Below are positions 1-9,481 of a stretch of DNA of 64,000 nt, piece after piece. The stretch comes from Bradyrhizobium diazoefficiens (lineage in GTDB: Bacteria; Pseudomonadota; Alphaproteobacteria; Rhizobiales; Xanthobacteraceae), in contig NZ_JAENXS010000002.1 of assembly GCF_016612535.1 (NCBI RefSeq), positions 558,001 through 622,000 of the forward strand, in the 5' to 3' direction. The translations under genes were made by a program, and so were the position numbers. Positions within the stretch are counted from its first letter, which is position 1, and the number at the start of each line of letters is the position of its first letter. Under the pieces are notes generated by a model, which saw only the letters and a program-made list of their open reading frames with translations, searched no databases and was not told the DNA's origin.

Positions 1-1324
1 TGCCCTCGACCACTGCGTAACGGATCACGAAGGGCAACGCGAGCGCGGGCAGGGCGACGATAAAGGTCCTGCCGATCTCGGACGCAGTGGCGCGGCGGAC
101 ATGGCTCATGTCCTCGTGGCGGTAGCGCCACCGCACCAGCATACAAAGCGTGACCGCGAGCACGACGCCGGGCAGGAGGCCGCCGGTGAACAGCGCCGCG
201 ATGGAGACGCCAGTGACCGAGCCGATCGTGATCAGCACAAGGCTGGGCGGGATGGTTTCGGTTTGGGCACCGGTCGCCGCAAGCAGCGCGACGAGATCAC
301 CGGGCTTGGCGCCGCGCTGCTTCATCTCGGGGAACAGCACCGGGGCGACCGCCGCCATGTCGGCCGCCTTGGCGCCGGAGATACCGGAGACAAGGTACAT
401 CGCGCCGACCAGCACGTAATTCAGGCCGCCGCGGACATGGCCGAGCAGGCTCGCCAAAAACGCCACCATGGCCTTCGCCATGCCGGTCATCTCGATCAGG
501 AGCCCTAAGAACACGAATAGCGGCACCGAGAGCAGAATGAGATGGCTCATGCCCTCGTCCATCCGCCCGACCAGCACCATCACCGGCGTGCGCGTCGTCA
601 GCGCCAGATAGCCGAAGATCGCCAGCCCAAAGCCGAACGCAATGGGAACGCCGGCAAAGACGCAGAAGCCGGCAACCCCGACGAAGAAGATGACGAGGTT
701 GAGATTGCCGAGCGGCCGCAGATAAGGTTGCGCGAGCCAGAACAGACCGATGATGACTGCAACGGAGATCACGGCCGTCAGCACCATGCGGTAATCGGCG
801 GCGCGCAACAGCCGCAGCAGCGCGAACACCGCCATCAAGCAGATGCCGGCCGGCAGCGCCGTGGCGCGCCACATGTTCGAGATCTGGAGCGCTGGCGTGG
901 TGATGAAGCTTTCCTCGTAGGCGTACTCGGCCGATGGCCAGACGATCAGCGCCAGGAACGCCAGTGCCGCGCAGGTCGCGACCACATCGAGATAGGCGCG
1001 CATGGCCGGCCCCGCGCTGGCGACAATTGCCGTCATGCGCATGTGCTCGGAGCGACGGAACGCGACCGCCGCGCCCAGCATGGCGAGCCACAGGAACAGG
1101 ATCGAGGCGAGCTCATCCGACCAGATCAGTGGCCGGTGCACGCCGTAGCGCGCGACCACGCCGGCAAACAGGATCACGATCTCGGCGACCACCAAAATGG
1201 CCGCCGGGACTTCGACCGCGAGGCCGAGCACGCGCTCCAGTGAAGCCAGCAACGAAGGTCGGCGAGGGGACTGAACAGCCACCTCGCCCACCACGTCGGT
1301 CACTTCAGCTTCGACATGAGCCAT
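1..1324 (-). CDS. TRAP transporter fused small/large permease (DctQM), 3' end cut by window edge
   Basis: Membrane permease of a tripartite ATP-independent periplasmic transporter, which imports organic acids or similar solutes with a sodium or proton gradient. About 441 residues are visible from an ATG at 1324; the C-terminus lies beyond the left edge. Residues about 25-170 form the four-helix DctQ part, with the WSDE stretch and the FRRSEHM segment usual for that family. From about residue 190 the sequence is DctM-like, with repeated helices and a GGLNYVLVGAMYLVSG segment. The fusion of both subunits is common in alphaproteobacteria. It lies 15 bp downstream of the binding-protein gene on the same strand, so the two form an operon. 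The substrate cannot be read from the sequence. Confidence 0.9.
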   Translation of the reverse strand, partial: MAHVEAEVTDVVGEVAVQSPRRPSLLASLERVLGLAVEVPAAILVVAEIVILFAGVVARYGVHRPLIWSDELASILFLWLAMLGAAVAFRRSEHMRMTAIVASAGPAMRAYLDVVATCAALAFLALIVWPSAEYAYEESFITTPALQISNMWRATALPAGICLMAVFALLRLLRAADYRMVLTAVISVAVIIGLFWLAQPYLRPLGNLNLVIFFVGVAGFCVFAGVPIAFGFGLAIFGYLALTTRTPVMVLVGRMDEGMSHLILLSVPLFVFLGLLIEMTGMAKAMVAFLASLLGHVRGGLNYVLVGAMYLVSGISGAKAADMAAVAPVLFPEMKQRGAKPGDLVALLAATGAQTETIPPSLVLITIGSVTGVSIAALFTGGLLPGVVLAVTLCMLVRWRYRHEDMSHVRRATASEIGRTFIVALPALALPFVIRYAVVEG

Positions 1325-1339
1325 GACGGCCCCAACACG

Positions 1340-2359
1340 TTACGACAGCTTGCCGGCGGCCTTTTCCAGCAGCGCCCAGGCCTGATCGCCATATTTGCCT
1401 TTCCACTCGGCGTAGAAGCCGGCAGCGCGCAGCTTGTCGCGGAACGGTGCGACCGCCGGCTGGTTGAAGGTCAGGCCTTTGCCCGCCAGCTCCTGCTGGA
1501 GATTGGCGTTGAGCTTGGCGGTATCCTCGCGCTCCTTGACGGCGGCGGCGTTGATGTTCTTGGCGACGATGGTGCGCACGTCCTGTGGGAGCTTTTCCCA
1601 GGCGCGGCGGTTGGCCAGGAACCAGAAGCCGTCCCACATGTGGTTCGTCAGCGAGCAGTACTTCTGCACCTCGTAGAGCTTTGCGGTCGAGATGATCGCC
1701 AGCGGGTTCTCCTGGCCCTCGACGATCTTGGTCTGGAGCGCGGAATAGACCTCGCTGAAATTGATCGAGGCGGGCGAAGCATCGAACGCCTTGAACATCG
1801 ATGTCCACAGCGGTGACACCGGCACGCGGATCTTGAAGCCCTTGAAATCATCCGGGCCGTTGATCGGCTTGGTCGACGATGTCGTCTGGCGGAAGCCGTT
1901 GTCCCAGATCTTGTCCATGACCTCGAGGCCGGCCTTCTTGATCTCGCCGCGGACATAGGCGCCGAGGTCGCCGTCCATGGCCTTCCAGACCGTGGGGTAG
2001 TCCGGGAACGCGAAGCCGATGCCGTTGATGGACGCCGCCGGCACCAGCGTCGCCAGGATCAGGCCGGACAGCGTGAAGAACTCGACGCCGCCGGAGCGGA
2101 TCTGGCTCAGCATGTCGGTGTCGGAGCCGAGCTGGTTGTTCGGAAAGATCTGGAGGTCGAACTTGCCGTTGGTCTCGCTCTTGATCGCCGCCGCCATCTC
2201 CTTGGCGCGCAGGTTCAGCGGATGGGTGTCCGGCAGATTATTGGCGTATTTGTAGGTGAACTCGGCGGCCTGGGCGCGGGCCACTGAGGGCGCGCTGATG
2301 CCGCCAAAGACGGCGGTCGCAGCGGAGGCCTTGAGAAGCGTGCGGCGGGAAAAACTCAT
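1340..2359 (-). CDS. TRAP transporter substrate-binding protein DctP family
   Basis: Periplasmic solute receptor that delivers ligand to the adjacent DctQM permease. The 339-residue product starts MSFSRRTLLKA, a twin-arginine signal peptide, and is followed by the DctP fold: YANNLPDTHPLN near the mature N-terminus, then GFAFPDYPTVWKAMDG and the conserved arginine region around GFKIRVPVS, which normally binds the ligand carboxylate. Length is normal for the family. It is the first gene of the minus-strand operon, and its promoter should lie in 2360-2838, shared with the divergent M24 gene. The ligand is unknown; the neighbouring dehydroquinase makes an aromatic-pathway acid one possibility, which is inference only. 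Confidence 0.92.
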   Translation of the reverse strand: MSFSRRTLLKASAATAVFGGISAPSVARAQAAEFTYKYANNLPDTHPLNLRAKEMAAAIKSETNGKFDLQIFPNNQLGSDTDMLSQIRSGGVEFFTLSGLILATLVPAASINGIGFAFPDYPTVWKAMDGDLGAYVRGEIKKAGLEVMDKIWDNGFRQTTSSTKPINGPDDFKGFKIRVPVSPLWTSMFKAFDASPASINFSEVYSALQTKIVEGQENPLAIISTAKLYEVQKYCSLTNHMWDGFWFLANRRAWEKLPQDVRTIVAKNINAAAVKEREDTAKLNANLQQELAGKGLTFNQPAVAPFRDKLRAAGFYAEWKGKYGDQAWALLEKAAGKLS

Positions 2360-2838
2360 GGGTCTGCTTCCTCGGAAGAATTGTTTTTGTTTTGAGACGC
2401 AAACCTATACGGACGTCAGGTCAGCAGTCATCTGCGATCTCGCGAAGTTCGCTTATTGCAGCCGGGCAACGTTGCCGCAATATCGGCTTTCAACACATGG
2501 GCCGGATTCAAAAAGTGAAAAACAACCCCATGCACAGTAGCCGTCAAGAGCTGGGGGGATCATCGATCGTCTGGGCCGAAAACAGACGCTGGGCGAAGGC
2601 GATGTTGCAGGAGTTTCACCTAAATAACTGATCTGATTGAATATAAATATATTCCATAATATACCTTATGCGAATTACGGATATAGCCATGCAGGACAGA
2701 CCAGCCAAATCCGAGGCTACCCAGAAACCCGCTCCCGGTCGACAATCGGTCGACAAGGGACGACGCTCCGACTGCTAATCGGATGGTCGCCGACACGAAC
2801 ACAGGTGGTCCGAACCGCCGGCTCTTTGGGAGGTCTTC
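2360..2838. other. Divergent intergenic region, 479 bp
   Basis: No convincing gene. It separates the TRAP binding-protein gene (leftward) from the M24 hydrolase gene (rightward) and should carry both promoters. Two things stand out: a strongly AT-rich patch at about 2636-2675, unusual in this GC-rich region, and an 11-bp tandem repeat at 2736-2757. Confidence 0.6.
2736..2757 (+). promoter_or_regulatory. Tandem direct repeat CGGTCGACAA(T/G), candidate operator
   Basis: CGGTCGACAA occurs at 2736-2745 and again at 2747-2756, spaced by 11 bp or about one helical turn. Each copy contains the GTCGAC palindrome. It lies about 83-103 bp upstream of the M24 hydrolase ATG, a reasonable place for a regulator site. 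No regulator gene is adjacent in the window. Confidence 0.35.
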
Positions 2839-4035
2839 ATGCAGGAGAACGTCGCCTGCGCGAGCGGCTCGCGCGCCATTCCGTTCGATGCCGCCAAGCT
2901 CGACCGCCTGATGGAGGCAGCCCACCTCGACGTGCTAGTCGCGACCTCCAAGCATAATGTGCAGTACCTGCTGGGTGCCGAGCGCGCGATCTTCTTCGAC
3001 TACATGGATGCGCTCGGCGTCAGCCGCTATCTGCCCGTCCTGGTCTATCCCAAGGGCGCGCCGGAGAAAGCCGTCTATATCGGGCATCGACTGGAGACCC
3101 ATCAGCGCGCCGTGGCGCCGACCTGGGTGCCTCAGGTCCGGACCGAGTCCAACGGCTCGGTTGATGCCGTCACGCGCGCCGTGACGCTGATCCGGGATGC
3201 CGGTGTGCCGTTGAAGCGGGTTGGGGTCGAGATGGCGTTCCTGCCGATGGATGCGGGCCGGGCACTTGCCGACGCCCTGCCCGGCGCCGAGCTCAAGGAC
3301 GCGCTGTTGGTCCTGGAGCGACTGCGCGCAGCGAAGTCGGCGGACGAGCTGGCAAAACTCAAGACCGCCTCGGAGCTGGTGATTGCCTCGATGCTGGAGG
3401 TGATCGCCGGGCACGGGCCGGGCACGACCAAGCAACAATTGTCGGATGCGTTGCGGGTCGCCGAAGCCAATCGCGGCCTGACCTTCGAATACTGCCTGCT
3501 CGCCTGCGGCAACAGCCATAACCGGGCGCCGTCGGCGCAGCGTTGGGAGCAAGGCGACGTGCTGTCGCTCGACTCCGGCGGCAACTATCACGGCTACATC
3601 GGCGATCTCGCGCGCATGGCCGTGCTCGGCGATCCCGATACCGAACTCAGGGATTGCCTGGCCGAGATCGAGGCGGTCCAGCGCGCGGCCTTTGCCGCGG
3701 TCCGGCCGGGCGCCATGGGCGGCGACATCTACGTCGCGGCCGAGCGCCAGCTTGCCCAGATCACCCAGCGCGACTGCACGGACTTTTTGGCCCACGGCAT
3801 GGGTCTCGTCAGCCACGAGGCCCCTCGCCTGACCGCCAAGGGCCCGGTTCCCTACGATGACACCGACGCCCGGCTCCCGCTCGAGCCCGGCATGGTGGTG
3901 TCGATCGAAACAACGATGAAGCATCCCAGGCGCGGCTTCATCAAGCTTGAGGACACGGTCGTGGTGACGCCGACGGGATACGAGATCTTTGGCGAAAGCG
4001 GCCGCGGCTGGAATATCGGCGGCAGCGCGCTTTAA
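2839..4035 (+). CDS. M24 family metallopeptidase (aminopeptidase P / creatinase fold)
   Basis: Predicted cytosolic pita-bread hydrolase of 398 residues. The N-terminal creatinase-type domain covers about 15-160 and the catalytic M24 domain about 170-390. All five dinuclear metal ligands are visible: D245 (SLDSGGNY), D256 (GDLARM), H319 (AHGMGLVSHE), E357 (SIETTM) and E371 (KLEDTVVV). The start at 2839 follows GGGAGG at 2828-2833. The family includes Xaa-Pro dipeptidases, creatinase, ectoine hydrolase DoeA and the DMSP lyase DddP; the sequence alone does not decide among them. The gene is divergent from the TRAP operon and convergent with the dehydroquinase, so a catabolic role on an imported substrate is plausible but unproven. 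Confidence 0.85.
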   Translation: MQENVACASGSRAIPFDAAKLDRLMEAAHLDVLVATSKHNVQYLLGAERAIFFDYMDALGVSRYLPVLVYPKGAPEKAVYIGHRLETHQRAVAPTWVPQVRTESNGSVDAVTRAVTLIRDAGVPLKRVGVEMAFLPMDAGRALADALPGAELKDALLVLERLRAAKSADELAKLKTASELVIASMLEVIAGHGPGTTKQQLSDALRVAEANRGLTFEYCLLACGNSHNRAPSAQRWEQGDVLSLDSGGNYHGYIGDLARMAVLGDPDTELRDCLAEIEAVQRAAFAAVRPGAMGGDIYVAAERQLAQITQRDCTDFLAHGMGLVSHEAPRLTAKGPVPYDDTDARLPLEPGMVVSIETTMKHPRRGFIKLEDTVVVTPTGYEIFGESGRGWNIGGSAL

Positions 4036-4098
4036 CGCAGCGGCAGCACTGCGGCTCCTTAGACGGCGAGAAATCCCGCTCCGCGCGTCGCCCTCTCC

Positions 4099-4593
4099 TT
4101 ACGCCGTGCCGGCGGCCGCAAGCCCGCGCAGAGCCGGCGGGATCGTTTCAGGCAATTGTCCGAGCTTCTGAACGGCCGCCATGATCGCGGCGAGATAGCC
4201 GTACGGTCCGAGGCCGCAAATGACGGCCGTGCAGGCACTCGACGTGATCGAGTGGCGGTGAAGCTCGTCTCGCGCGTGAATGTTGGAGATATGCAGCTCG
4301 ATCTTCACCCCCTCGAAGATCTTCAGAGCATCGATCAGCGCGATCGACGTGAAGGAATAGCCCGCCGGATTCATAATGATCGCATCCGCCGCACCATGGG
4401 CCGACTGGATCAGGCTGACGAGCTCGCCTTCCATGTTGGACTGATGGAACGAGATCGAGACGCCGAGATGATCGGCCAAGGCCTGGCAGCTCGCCTCGAT
4501 CTCCTTCAGCGTCGTCCGGCCGTAGATATGCGGCTCCCTGATGCCGAGGAAATTGAGATTGGGTCCGTTGAGGATCATGATCTTGGCAGCCAT
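4099..4593 (-). CDS. aroQ: Type II 3-dehydroquinate dehydratase
   Basis: Interconverts 3-dehydroquinate and 3-dehydroshikimate, in aromatic biosynthesis or in quinate breakdown. The product has 164 residues: ILNGPNLNFLG at the N-terminus, the active-site lid GIREPHIYG with Arg19 and Tyr24, then SNMEGELVS, NPAGYSFTS and ELHISN with catalytic His101. The start at 4593 is chosen because AAGGAG lies 7 nt upstream; longer in-frame starts at 4611 and 4641 lack such a site. The C-terminus runs about 15 residues beyond the usual 145-150. The gene stands apart from accB-accC, where the housekeeping copy sits in many alphaproteobacteria, so it may be a second, catabolic copy. Confidence 0.93.
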   Translation of the reverse strand: MAAKIMILNGPNLNFLGIREPHIYGRTTLKEIEASCQALADHLGVSISFHQSNMEGELVSLIQSAHGAADAIIMNPAGYSFTSIALIDALKIFEGVKIELHISNIHARDELHRHSITSSACTAVICGLGPYGYLAAIMAAVQKLGQLPETIPPALRGLAAAGTA

Positions 4594-4708
4594 TTTCCTG
4601 CTCCTTGCCATTGTTTCCGATGCAACCAGCCACCGAACCATTTTGCCGGGATCGTCACCAGTCCGGAAACAGCGCGCAAGGCCTGCCGGAACGCCGGTTC
4701 CCGTTCGG

Positions 4709-5524
4709 TTAGCGCAGCGGCAACAGCTCCAGCTGGCTCTGCGCCTTCTTCGTCGCCGCTGCGAACCAGCTCTGGCTCGGCGCCTTCCTGGCGAAACACT
4801 TGGTATAGGCGTCCATCGCCTGATCTTCCTTGTCCATGGAATCCTCCGGGACCTTTTTCGCCATCATCTGCTTCCAGACCTTCTCACAAGCCGGGATCTC
4901 GGCCGTTTTCACGGCATCGGTTGCGGCGAGGAAGAACACCTTGCCGCCCTGGATCGCGACCACGTCGATCTCGTGCGGCGGCCCCTTCAGGTCGCCATTG
5001 CCGCGGACGCCGAGCACGGCAACTGCAGCGCTCGCGGACGCGGGCTTTGTGATCGGTAGCTCGGCATATTTGGCGAAGGCCGAGTCCTGGATTGCTTGAT
5101 AGTAGAAGCGGTCTGACCTGAATGCCGCGCCAATATCTTCCGGCATGCCGTCCGCGCGGTGCTCGGCGAGCCAGTGCTTGAGCAGCGCGGTCGTGGTCAC
5201 CACGGCCTGCATCTTGTCGCCTTCGGTTGCGAAACCGAGACCGTCGAGGTGGCCGAAGCCTGAGTCACCTTTGAAGAGCGTGTCGGCGTTCGTCTTGCCC
5301 TCTGCAGGCAGCCCCTTGATCGCGACCGGCCCCACCAGGCCACGCAGCACGCCGGTCAGCTCGTCGAGCGCTGCATCGTGCTGCTTGGAGGTCTCGTCGC
5401 TCTCCTTGGCCTTGGAAAATTTTGCGATGTAGCGGTCGCGCAGGTCGAGATAGTGCTGCTCGGGAGACGCCGCGTGTGCGGGCGTGGCGAAGGCGAGCAG
5501 GCAGAGTAAGGCAAGCGATCTCAT
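4709..5524 (-). CDS. Exported protein of unknown function
   Basis: A 271-residue protein beginning MRSLALLCLLAFATPAHA, a clear Sec signal peptide with cleavage expected after AHA, so it acts in the periplasm or outside. The mature part is charged, with an early helical segment (YLDLRDRYIAKFSKAKESDE) and two cysteines near the C-terminus (around IPACEKVW and YTKCFARK) that may form a disulfide. No family is recognised. An in-frame extension to 5602 would place 26 residues before the signal peptide and is rejected. It shares the minus strand with aroQ but lies 115 bp upstream of it, so co-transcription is uncertain. Confidence 0.8.
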   Translation of the reverse strand: MRSLALLCLLAFATPAHAASPEQHYLDLRDRYIAKFSKAKESDETSKQHDAALDELTGVLRGLVGPVAIKGLPAEGKTNADTLFKGDSGFGHLDGLGFATEGDKMQAVVTTTALLKHWLAEHRADGMPEDIGAAFRSDRFYYQAIQDSAFAKYAELPITKPASASAAVAVLGVRGNGDLKGPPHEIDVVAIQGGKVFFLAATDAVKTAEIPACEKVWKQMMAKKVPEDSMDKEDQAMDAYTKCFARKAPSQSWFAAATKKAQSQLELLPLR

Positions 5525-5661
5525 TGCGATGTCCGGATGACGGAGTGAGGTTCTCCAGGCTTGGTGGCGTTGCCGGGTCGGAAGGTTCATCCCTGGCGGC
5601 ATGCCCTGCTCCGCCGAAGAATCAATCCTTCACCATGCCAGCCGGGTTCGCCGCCTGACAC

Positions 5662-7137
5662 TCACCGAACCATTTGCAGCCACGGCATCACGATCACCAG
5701 CAGGCCTGCGAAATAGAGCAGTCCGAAGACCAGGCCAAAGCCCCAGAACTGGCCCTTCCCGATATAGCCGCTGCCGTAATACATCGGCGCCGGCCCCGTT
5801 GCGTAGGGCGAGATCACGCCCATCAGGCCGAGCGAATACATGCAGACCATGGCAAGCGTCGTCACCGGCAGGTCGGGGATGCCGGAGCCGACCGCGAGCA
5901 CCACCGGCAGCACCGCTGCGGTATGCGAGGTGATGCTCGAGAAGAAATAGTGGATCCAGAAGAACAGCGCGACCAGCAGGATCATCGCGGTCGACGGCGA
6001 CAGCCCCACGAGCGGTTTTGCGAATTCATTGGCGAACCATTTGACGAAGCCGATTTCGTTGAGGCCCGAGGCCAGCGTCAGCAGCGAGGTGAAATAGAAA
6101 AACACCTCCCAGGCGCCCTTCTCGCTGACGATGTCGGCGAACGCGATCACGCCCGTGACCAGCATCAGCGAGATCACGATGAATACGACGGTGGTGGCGT
6201 TGACGAAGTTCGAGCCGAGCAAGGGGACGTGGATGTTCGGGCTCGATCCCGCGATCCACAGGAACATCGCGAGTATGATCAAGGCCAGCATGATCCACTC
6301 GTTGCGCGACATCGGGCCCATCTCCGCGAGCTCTTTCGCCGCCCATTCCGAGATTTCGGGGCTGCGCTTCACCTCCGGCCGGCAGATCGCGTAGCTGAGC
6401 AACGGGACGAGAATCATCAGCAGAAGGCCGAGCGGTGCGAAGCCGACGAACCACTGGCCCCAGCTCACGTCGACGCCGACCGTCTTCTTGGCGATCGCCA
6501 GCGCCGCCGCGTTCGGCGCCAGCGCGGTGAAGAACAGCGAACTCGTGATCGCGGTCGCCGCGAACGCGGTCCACATTACATAGGTCCCGATCTTGCCGGC
6601 GGTCGGGCCCGGCTCGGAGCCGTAGATGCGCGGTATGTTGCTGATGATGGGATAAACGATGCCGCCGCTGCGCGCGGTGTTCGAGGGCGTCGCCGGCGCG
6701 AGCAGGAAGTCCGAGATCGCAACCGCATAACCGAGGCCGAGCGTGTTGCCGCCGAGCCGCCGCACCAGCACCAGCGCGATGCGCCGGCCGAGCTGGCTCT
6801 TGCGATAGCCGATCGAGAACACGAAGGCGCCGACGATCAGCCACACCGTGCTCTCGGCAAAGCCGGCGAGCATCCAACGCAGCGATTTGTTGGGATCGGC
6901 ATCGATATAGCCGCCAACGCCGGCAACCGTCAGTCCGATCAGGCCGACCGCGCCGACCGGCATCGATTCCAGGATCAGCCCGGTGATGACGGCCGCGAAC
7001 ACGGCAAAATAGTGCCACTGATTGACGTTAAGACCCGCCGGCACCGGCCAGAGATAGATCGCCAACCATACCACGAGCGGTGCGATCAGTTTCCAGCGAA
7101 ATCGTTTCGCCTCAGGCGCCTGCGAACTGGCGGCCAT
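5662..7137 (-). CDS. DASS family (SLC13) divalent anion:sodium symporter
   Basis: Inner-membrane carrier for di- or tricarboxylates such as malate, 2-oxoglutarate or citrate. The 491-residue product has about 12 hydrophobic segments and the CitT/plant SODiT1-like arrangement: an N-terminal PAGLNVNQWHYFAVF, a re-entrant loop region SNTARSGGIVYPII, and a C-terminal loop around SITSHTAAVLPVV and SPYATGPAPMYYGSGYIGKG. These SNT/S-T repeats bind sodium and carboxylate in the family. The start at 7137 is preceded by a purine-rich GGGGGAGGG. It is transcribed alone or with the downstream exported protein (137 bp gap). Confidence 0.9.
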   Translation of the reverse strand: MAASSQAPEAKRFRWKLIAPLVVWLAIYLWPVPAGLNVNQWHYFAVFAAVITGLILESMPVGAVGLIGLTVAGVGGYIDADPNKSLRWMLAGFAESTVWLIVGAFVFSIGYRKSQLGRRIALVLVRRLGGNTLGLGYAVAISDFLLAPATPSNTARSGGIVYPIISNIPRIYGSEPGPTAGKIGTYVMWTAFAATAITSSLFFTALAPNAAALAIAKKTVGVDVSWGQWFVGFAPLGLLLMILVPLLSYAICRPEVKRSPEISEWAAKELAEMGPMSRNEWIMLALIILAMFLWIAGSSPNIHVPLLGSNFVNATTVVFIVISLMLVTGVIAFADIVSEKGAWEVFFYFTSLLTLASGLNEIGFVKWFANEFAKPLVGLSPSTAMILLVALFFWIHYFFSSITSHTAAVLPVVLAVGSGIPDLPVTTLAMVCMYSLGLMGVISPYATGPAPMYYGSGYIGKGQFWGFGLVFGLLYFAGLLVIVMPWLQMVR

Positions 7138-7269
7138 GGGCCCTCCCCCTCGATGGTTGTCGCAACGTGCCGCCCGTTGGCGGGGCCGCTTTGGTCCCTG
7201 CGCCGCGTATAGGGACTGTCCGCGGCGTGATCAATGACCTGGGTCAACGTCTCCAACCCGGCTCAAGGT

Positions 7270-8076
7270 CTACCGTCCCTTGAAGTGCGGCTTGCGTCGG
7301 CCGAGGAACGCCTCGACGCCCTCCTTGTGGTCCTCGGTGAGGCTCGCCAGCGCGAACTGATCGAGATCCATGTGACTGGCAAGATCATCCAGCGCGTGTG
7401 CAAGGCGGTTGACCGTGAGCTTTGTCATGGCGACCGAGAGCGGCGGTTGCGCAGCGACCTTCCAGGCCATATCCATCGCTGCGTCGAACGCCTTGCCGGG
7501 ATCAACGACCTGCTCCACCAGGCCCCATTCATAGGCCTCGTCCGCGCTGATGCGCTGATCGGCCAGGATCACCGCCTGCTTGGTGCGGGCCGGTCCGATC
7601 AGATGCAGCATGCGCGGAATGCTCTGCCAGCTCATGTTCATGCCGAGCCCGATCTCGGGCACGCGCAGATGCGCGTCGCTGCCCATGATCCGGAAGTCGA
7701 GCGCCACCGCCAGCGCCACGCCGCCGCCGACGCAAAAGCCTTCGATTGCTGCAATCGTGATCTGCTCCATCTCCTGCCAGGCATGGGTGAGGCGCGGTCC
7801 GAGCTTGAGATGCCGCCGCAGCGTGCCGAGGTCCATCTCCTTGCGCGCGCGCCCTTCGGCGTCCTTGAGGTCGAAGCCCGCGCTGAATGTGCCCACATTG
7901 CCGGTGAGCACCACGACTGATGTTGCCGCGTCATCCTCGAAGCTGCGCGCGGCTGCCGTGAGCTGGCGCAGCGCTTCCGGCGACAAGGCGTTGATGCCGT
8001 CATTGCGGTCGAACCGCACCACCGCGATCCGTCCCTCGGGCCCGAGGCCCTTCTCGATCTTGACGAAGTCTTTCAT
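7270..8076 (-). CDS. Enoyl-CoA hydratase/isomerase family protein
   Basis: Crotonase-fold enzyme of 268 residues acting on acyl-CoA thioesters. The first oxyanion-hole region is GTFSAGFDLKDAEG, and the CoA-binding/second oxyanion loop is AIEGFCVGGGVALAVALDFRIMG. The segment after it (RVPEIGLGMNMSWQSIPRML) replaces the usual PE-[IL]-G-[IL]-P-G motif with a less canonical one, so a hydratase, isomerase or other crotonase reaction cannot be assigned. It is divergent from the nitrile hydratase operon with 122 bp between them, so any link to nitrile metabolism is only positional. Confidence 0.85.
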   Translation of the reverse strand: MKDFVKIEKGLGPEGRIAVVRFDRNDGINALSPEALRQLTAAARSFEDDAATSVVVLTGNVGTFSAGFDLKDAEGRARKEMDLGTLRRHLKLGPRLTHAWQEMEQITIAAIEGFCVGGGVALAVALDFRIMGSDAHLRVPEIGLGMNMSWQSIPRMLHLIGPARTKQAVILADQRISADEAYEWGLVEQVVDPGKAFDAAMDMAWKVAAQPPLSVAMTKLTVNRLAHALDDLASHMDLDQFALASLTEDHKEGVEAFLGRRKPHFKGR

Positions 8077-8198
8077 GGGTCTCTCCGAAGCTGATTTGCG
8101 TTGATGCTAGCCCACAAATGGCGTCACGAACACGTGGCTGAATTGCACTGCAACGAAGGCTCGACAGGCGGGGAAAGTTTCGCTTAATCTTCCGCTCC

Positions 8199-8825
8199 AT
8201 GAGCCACGATCACGACCACCATCATCACGATCATTCGGAATTGTCCGAGACCGAGCTGCGCGTGCGCGCGCTCGAGACGATCTTGACCGAAAAAGGCTAC
8301 GTCGAGCCGGCTGCGCTCGACGCCATCATCCAGGCCTACGAGACCAAGATCGGCCCGCATAACGGTGCGCGCGTCGTTGCCAAGGCCTGGACCGATCCGG
8401 CGTTCAAAAAGGCGCTGCTGGAGGACGGCTCCAAGGCGATCGGCACGCTCGGCCATGTCAGCCGTGTCGGCGACCATCTCGTCGTGGTCGAGAACACGCC
8501 AGAGCGCCATAACATGGTCGTGTGCACGCTGTGCTCCTGCTACCCCTGGGAGATGCTGGGGCTGCCGCCGGTCTGGTACAAGGCCTCGCCCTACCGCTCG
8601 CGCGCGGTGAAGGACCCGCGCGGCGTGCTCGCCGATTTCAACGTCACGCTGCCGAAAGACACGGAAATCCGGGTGTGGGATTCCACGGCCGAGACGCGCT
8701 TCCTGGTGCTGCCGATGCGCCCCGAAGGCACTGAAGGCTGGGGCGAGGAGCAGCTTGCCGAGCTCGTCACGCGCGATTCCATGATCGGCACCGGCTTTGC
8801 CAGGACGCCCGGAGCGCCGTCGTGA
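8199..8825 (+). CDS. nthA: Nitrile hydratase, alpha subunit (cobalt type)
   Basis: Metal-binding subunit of nitrile hydratase, which hydrates nitriles to amides. The 208-residue product has the claw-setting motif [10 protein letters not shown] with Cys109, Cys112 and Cys114; Cys112 and Cys114 are oxidised to sulfinic and sulfenic acid in active enzymes. Thr at the second motif position marks the non-corrin cobalt class, whereas iron enzymes have Ser. The N-terminus [15 protein letters not shown] is strikingly histidine-rich and may assist metal capture (inference). It overlaps the beta-subunit gene by 4 nt (GTGA), indicating translational coupling. Confidence 0.96.
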   Translation: MSHDHDHHHHDHSELSETELRVRALETILTEKGYVEPAALDAIIQAYETKIGPHNGARVVAKAWTDPAFKKALLEDGSKAIGTLGHVSRVGDHLVVVENTPERHNMVVCTLCSCYPWEMLGLPPVWYKASPYRSRAVKDPRGVLADFNVTLPKDTEIRVWDSTAETRFLVLPMRPEGTEGWGEEQLAELVTRDSMIGTGFARTPGAPS

Positions 8826-9481
8826 ACGGCGTGCACGACATGGGCGGCATGGATGGGTTCGGCAAAGTCGAGCCCGAGCCGAACGAGCCGATGTTCCATG
8901 TGGACTGGGAAGCGCGCGTGCTGGCCATGGTGCGCGCGATGGGCGCCGCCGGTGCCTTCAACATCGACACCTCGCGCTTCTACCGCGAGACGCTGCCGCC
9001 GCATGTTTATCTCTCCAGCTCCTATTACAAGAAATGGTTCCTCGGCCTCGAGGAGATGCTGATCGAGAAGGGCTATCTCACCAGACAGGAGATCGCCGCC
9101 GGCCACGCGATGCAAGCCCCGAAAGCGCTCAAACACGGCAAGTTCGACCTCAACCAGGTCGAACGCATCATGGTGCGCGGCAAGTTCGCCCGCCCTGCCC
9201 CTGCACCCGCCAAATTCAACATCGGCGACCGCGTACGGGCTAAGAACATCCATCCGACCACACACACAAGGCTGCCGCGCTACGTGCGCGGCCATCTCGG
9301 TGTGGTCGAGCTGAACCATGGCTGCCACGTGTTTCCGGATTCGGCGGCGATGGAGCTCGGCGAAAATCCGCAATGGCTCTACACGGTCGTGTTCGAGGGA
9401 CGCGATCTCTGGGGCACGGACGGCGATCCGACCCTGAAGGTCTCGATCGACGCGTTCGAGCCCTATCTGGATCTTGCGTAA
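8822..9481 (+). CDS. nthB: Nitrile hydratase, beta subunit
   Basis: Partner of NthA; its arginines normally bond the oxidised cysteines of the alpha subunit. The 219-residue product opens [14 protein letters not shown], the hallmark beta-subunit N-terminus, and ends in an SH3-like barrel from about residue 125 with [26 protein letters not shown]. Translation begins at a GTG at 8822 that overlaps the nthA stop, and the gene ends at a TAATG junction with the accessory gene. Length is normal. Confidence 0.96.
   Translation: MNGVHDMGGMDGFGKVEPEPNEPMFHVDWEARVLAMVRAMGAAGAFNIDTSRFYRETLPPHVYLSSSYYKKWFLGLEEMLIEKGYLTRQEIAAGHAMQAPKALKHGKFDLNQVERIMVRGKFARPAPAPAKFNIGDRVRAKNIHPTTHTRLPRYVRGHLGVVELNHGCHVFPDSAAMELGENPQWLYTVVFEGRDLWGTDGDPTLKVSIDAFEPYLDLA

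Noticed and set aside
5674..7212. 512-codon plus-strand frame
   Set aside because: Antisense shadow of the DASS transporter gene; His/Arg/Asp-rich with no membrane segments.
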